Source: Bacillota bacterium (GTDB lineage: Bacteria > Bacillota > Negativicutes > Sporomusales > UBA7701). Taken from it: a DNA stretch of 5,582 nt. The first letter of the stretch is position 1, and every line of letters begins with the position of its first letter. Below the pieces are notes generated by a model. That model was given only the letters and a program-made list of their open reading frames with translations, was not told where the DNA came from and searched no databases. The stretch is from positions 1 through 5,582 of the forward strand of contig JAEZLU010000163.1 of the NCBI GenBank assembly GCA_023415075.1. Reading direction: 5' to 3'. Below are positions 4,497 through 5,582 of the stretch, in pieces. The position numbers and the translations under genes are program-made.

Positions 4497-5254
4497 TATT
4501 TGGCGGCGTATTTCAGGGCGAGCCTTTTTAGGAAGGGGAACCGCAGGATCAGGCCGAGGGCCGGGATAGGCAGGATGTGGCGGTTGGCCTTTCTCTCAGT
4601 GGCCGGGCTGATGCGGCCGGCGGTGGCGAGCTGGCGGCCGGCTTCGATGTAGGCGGCGAGGACGGCGGCAATAGCCGGGGTAACGGCGGCCGGGTCGCCG
4701 GCCCGCACAGGCTCGAGCAGGCCGACCGATTTGCGGGCTAAAACGCCGACGAGGGGGGCGTCGAGGAAGCGGCAGAAGGTTTTGAAGTAGGCGACGACGC
4801 TGTGGACGGTTTCGGGCTCGACGTTGCCGCAGAGGGTGAGGACGACGGTGGGTTTGCTGTAAATCGTTTTATCGACCCGGCCGAAGAAAAGGCCGCTGTC
4901 GGTCACGCGCAGTTCGCCGGTGCCGGCGGTGGCGTTGAAACGGTCGAGGAAGGTCTTGATGCGGCCAGTGAGGCCGAAGGCGTAGACCGGGGTGGCGTAA
5001 ATAAGGAGGTCGGCGGCCCGCATTTCGGCGAAGATGGCGGCGACGTCGTCGTCATTTTCGTAGATGCAGCGCAGATAGCTCTCGGGGCTGTGGCATTTCT
5101 CGCAGGCGGCGCAGGGGATTATCCGCCGGTCGGCAAGAACGATCGTGTCGAACTGGCCGCCGGCCTGGCGGGCGCCTTCGGCCAGCTTGTCGAGAAGAAA
5201 CTGGGTAAAACCGGCCGCCCCGCGATGGCTGCCGTTGATTGCCAGTATTTTCAT
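4496..5254 (-). CDS. Flavodoxin-fold NAD(P)H-dependent oxidoreductase with a four-cysteine motif
   Basis: This 252-residue cytoplasmic protein belongs to the FMN reductase / iron-sulfur-flavoprotein-like group. MKILAINGSHRGAAGFT (1-17) is the first strand and FMN-phosphate loop. TPVYAFGLTGRIKTFLDRF matches the conserved flavin-contacting segment (S/T)PVY...K.F.DR. Between them lie C48, C51, C54 and C63 (spacing 2, 2, 8), the place where iron-sulfur flavoproteins have a compact cysteine motif for a 4Fe-4S cluster. A cluster is possible but not certain, since many reductases without a cluster keep some of these cysteines. The C-terminal third (about 185-252) lies outside the flavodoxin fold and ends in a hydrophobic, basic stretch. 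The ATG at 5254 is preceded by AAAGGAGG, which sets the start against a longer frame from 5299. It forms its own unit between the terminators at 5400-5427 and 4388-4415. Its substrate is unknown. Confidence 0.85.
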   Translation of the reverse strand: MKILAINGSHRGAAGFTQFLLDKLAEGARQAGGQFDTIVLADRRIIPCAACEKCHSPESYLRCIYENDDDVAAIFAEMRAADLLIYATPVYAFGLTGRIKTFLDRFNATAGTGELRVTDSGLFFGRVDKTIYSKPTVVLTLCGNVEPETVHSVVAYFKTFCRFLDAPLVGVLARKSVGLLEPVRAGDPAAVTPAIAAVLAAYIEAGRQLATAGRISPATERKANRHILPIPALGLILRFPFLKRLALKYAAK

Positions 5255-5262
5255 GGCTGTTG

Positions 5263-5270
5263 CCTCCTTT
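5263..5270 (-). promoter_or_regulatory. Ribosome binding site fixing the flavoprotein start
   Basis: AAAGGAGG on the minus strand lies eight bases before the ATG at 5254. The upstream in-frame ATGs at 5299 and 5281 lack such a site and would add residues before the flavodoxin first strand. Confidence 0.85.
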
Positions 5271-5326
5271 AAGGTGCTCATGAAGGTGTACGGCGACAAG
5301 GCGCCGGCGAAGTAGCGGAAACTGTA

Positions 5327-5395
5327 GACTGAGGAAAAGCGAGCATAGCAGGCGCCCTGAAGAGCAACGACGCTAGGTGAAGCTTAGCCTCAGTC
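5327..5395 (-). repeat. Modular intergenic repeat, copy 4 (69 bp, minimal form)
   Basis: The ends are a perfect 8-bp inverted repeat, GACTGAGG (5327-5334) / CCTCAGTC (5388-5395), continued inside by AAGC (5337-5340) / GCTT (5382-5385). The segments GCGAGCATAGC, GGCGCC and AGAGCAACGACGCTAGG match copy 1, but the core hairpin and the side arms are absent. It begins next to the terminator of the S41 gene and lies 72 bases upstream of the flavoprotein start. Confidence 0.75.
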
Positions 5396-5399
5396 GAAA

Positions 5400-5427
5400 A
5401 GCTGGCGGTCCGTATGGACCGCCAGCT
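5400..5427 (-). terminator. Intrinsic terminator of the S41 peptidase gene
   Basis: A perfect 12-bp stem (5400-5411 / 5416-5427) has a four-base loop. On the minus strand a short U-run follows. It lies six bases after the S41 stop codon. On the plus strand TGTCTTTTT follows, so it may also act in that direction. Confidence 0.85.
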
Positions 5428-5433
5428 GTCTTT

Positions 5434-5582
5434 TTACTGCAGTTTTTGTTTGATAATCTCCAGGGCCTTTTCCATTTGGAGGTCGCGGCTGGTTTCCTTG
5501 GAGCCGGCCGCTTCGACGGCGACGTCGGGCTCAAGGCCGGTGCCGTTGATGGACCGGTCTTTGGGAGTCAGGTATTTGGCGA
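5434..5582 (-). CDS. S41-family C-terminal-processing peptidase, C-terminal fragment (5' end outside window)
   Basis: Only the last 48 full codons are present, ending in TAA at 5436-5434. They read KYLTPKDRSINGTGLEPDV, then an acidic/polar link, and DLQMEKALEIIKQKLQ. The pattern Y-x-TP-x-x-R-S-I-x-G-x-G-(I/L)-x-PD-V with a closing helix DLQ-x-x-KALE is the characteristic end of CtpA/Prc-type S41 peptidases. These are secreted or membrane-anchored serine proteases with a PDZ domain that trim or degrade envelope proteins. The catalytic Ser/Lys and the PDZ domain are off the window, so activity cannot be judged. A terminator follows directly, so this is the last gene of its unit. Confidence 0.8.
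   Translation of the reverse strand, partial: AKYLTPKDRSINGTGLEPDVAVEAAGSKETSRDLQMEKALEIIKQKLQ

Noticed and set aside
4802..5272. 156-codon plus-strand open frame across the flavoprotein gene
   Set aside because: It is a shadow of the minus-strand flavodoxin-family gene, with Gly/Ala/Val/Asp-rich composition and no ribosome site.
5255..5326. Promoter for the flavoprotein gene
   Set aside because: I looked on the minus strand and found no pair of hexamers with acceptable spacing; only the ribosome site is clear.

Overview
The window is GC-rich bacterial chromosomal DNA. Its genes have strong AGGAGG-type ribosome sites, short intergenic gaps and factor-independent terminators. A stand-alone class B penicillin-binding protein 2, a membrane-anchored HtrA protease with one PDZ domain, an S41 processing peptidase and a cysteine-bearing flavodoxin-fold reductase together suggest an anaerobic Firmicute. 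My best guess is a GC-rich member of the Negativicutes (Sporomusaceae-like). That placement is inferred from overall gene character and has not been tested by any search.

Layout. 1-237 (+): C-terminal end of a LysE-type exporter, then a bidirectional terminator (256-284). 314-435: intergenic repeat copy 1. 439-735 (-): small antibiotic-biosynthesis-monooxygenase (ABM) domain protein. 841-864: hairpin terminator. 890-1128: long repeat copy 2. 1129-2202 (-): HtrA-like serine protease. 2203-2451: divergent regulatory region with a candidate htrA promoter and a Pho-box-like direct repeat. 2452-4392 (+): penicillin-binding protein 2. 4393-4495: two strand-specific terminators and a fragment of the repeat. 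4496-5254 (-): flavodoxin-family NAD(P)H oxidoreductase. 5327-5395: short repeat copy. 5400-5427: terminator. 5434-5582 (-): C-terminal end of an S41 C-terminal-processing peptidase that continues off the window.

Functionally, the central divergent pair (HtrA and PBP2) both act on the outer face of the cytoplasmic membrane: one in envelope protein quality control, the other in cell-wall elongation. The S41 peptidase is also an envelope protease. The ABM protein and the flavoprotein look like unrelated redox or housekeeping genes, and each appears to be its own transcription unit.

The most notable content is non-coding. A family of intergenic elements occurs at least four times in 5.6 kb, always in the same orientation and each time 3' of a minus-strand gene. 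Three copies have paired termini whose sequence differs between copies while base pairing is kept. The copies come in nested sizes (69, 122 and 239 bp). The longest carries two related hairpin arms that differ by compensatory base changes. This looks like a modular structured-RNA or miniature mobile repeat family.
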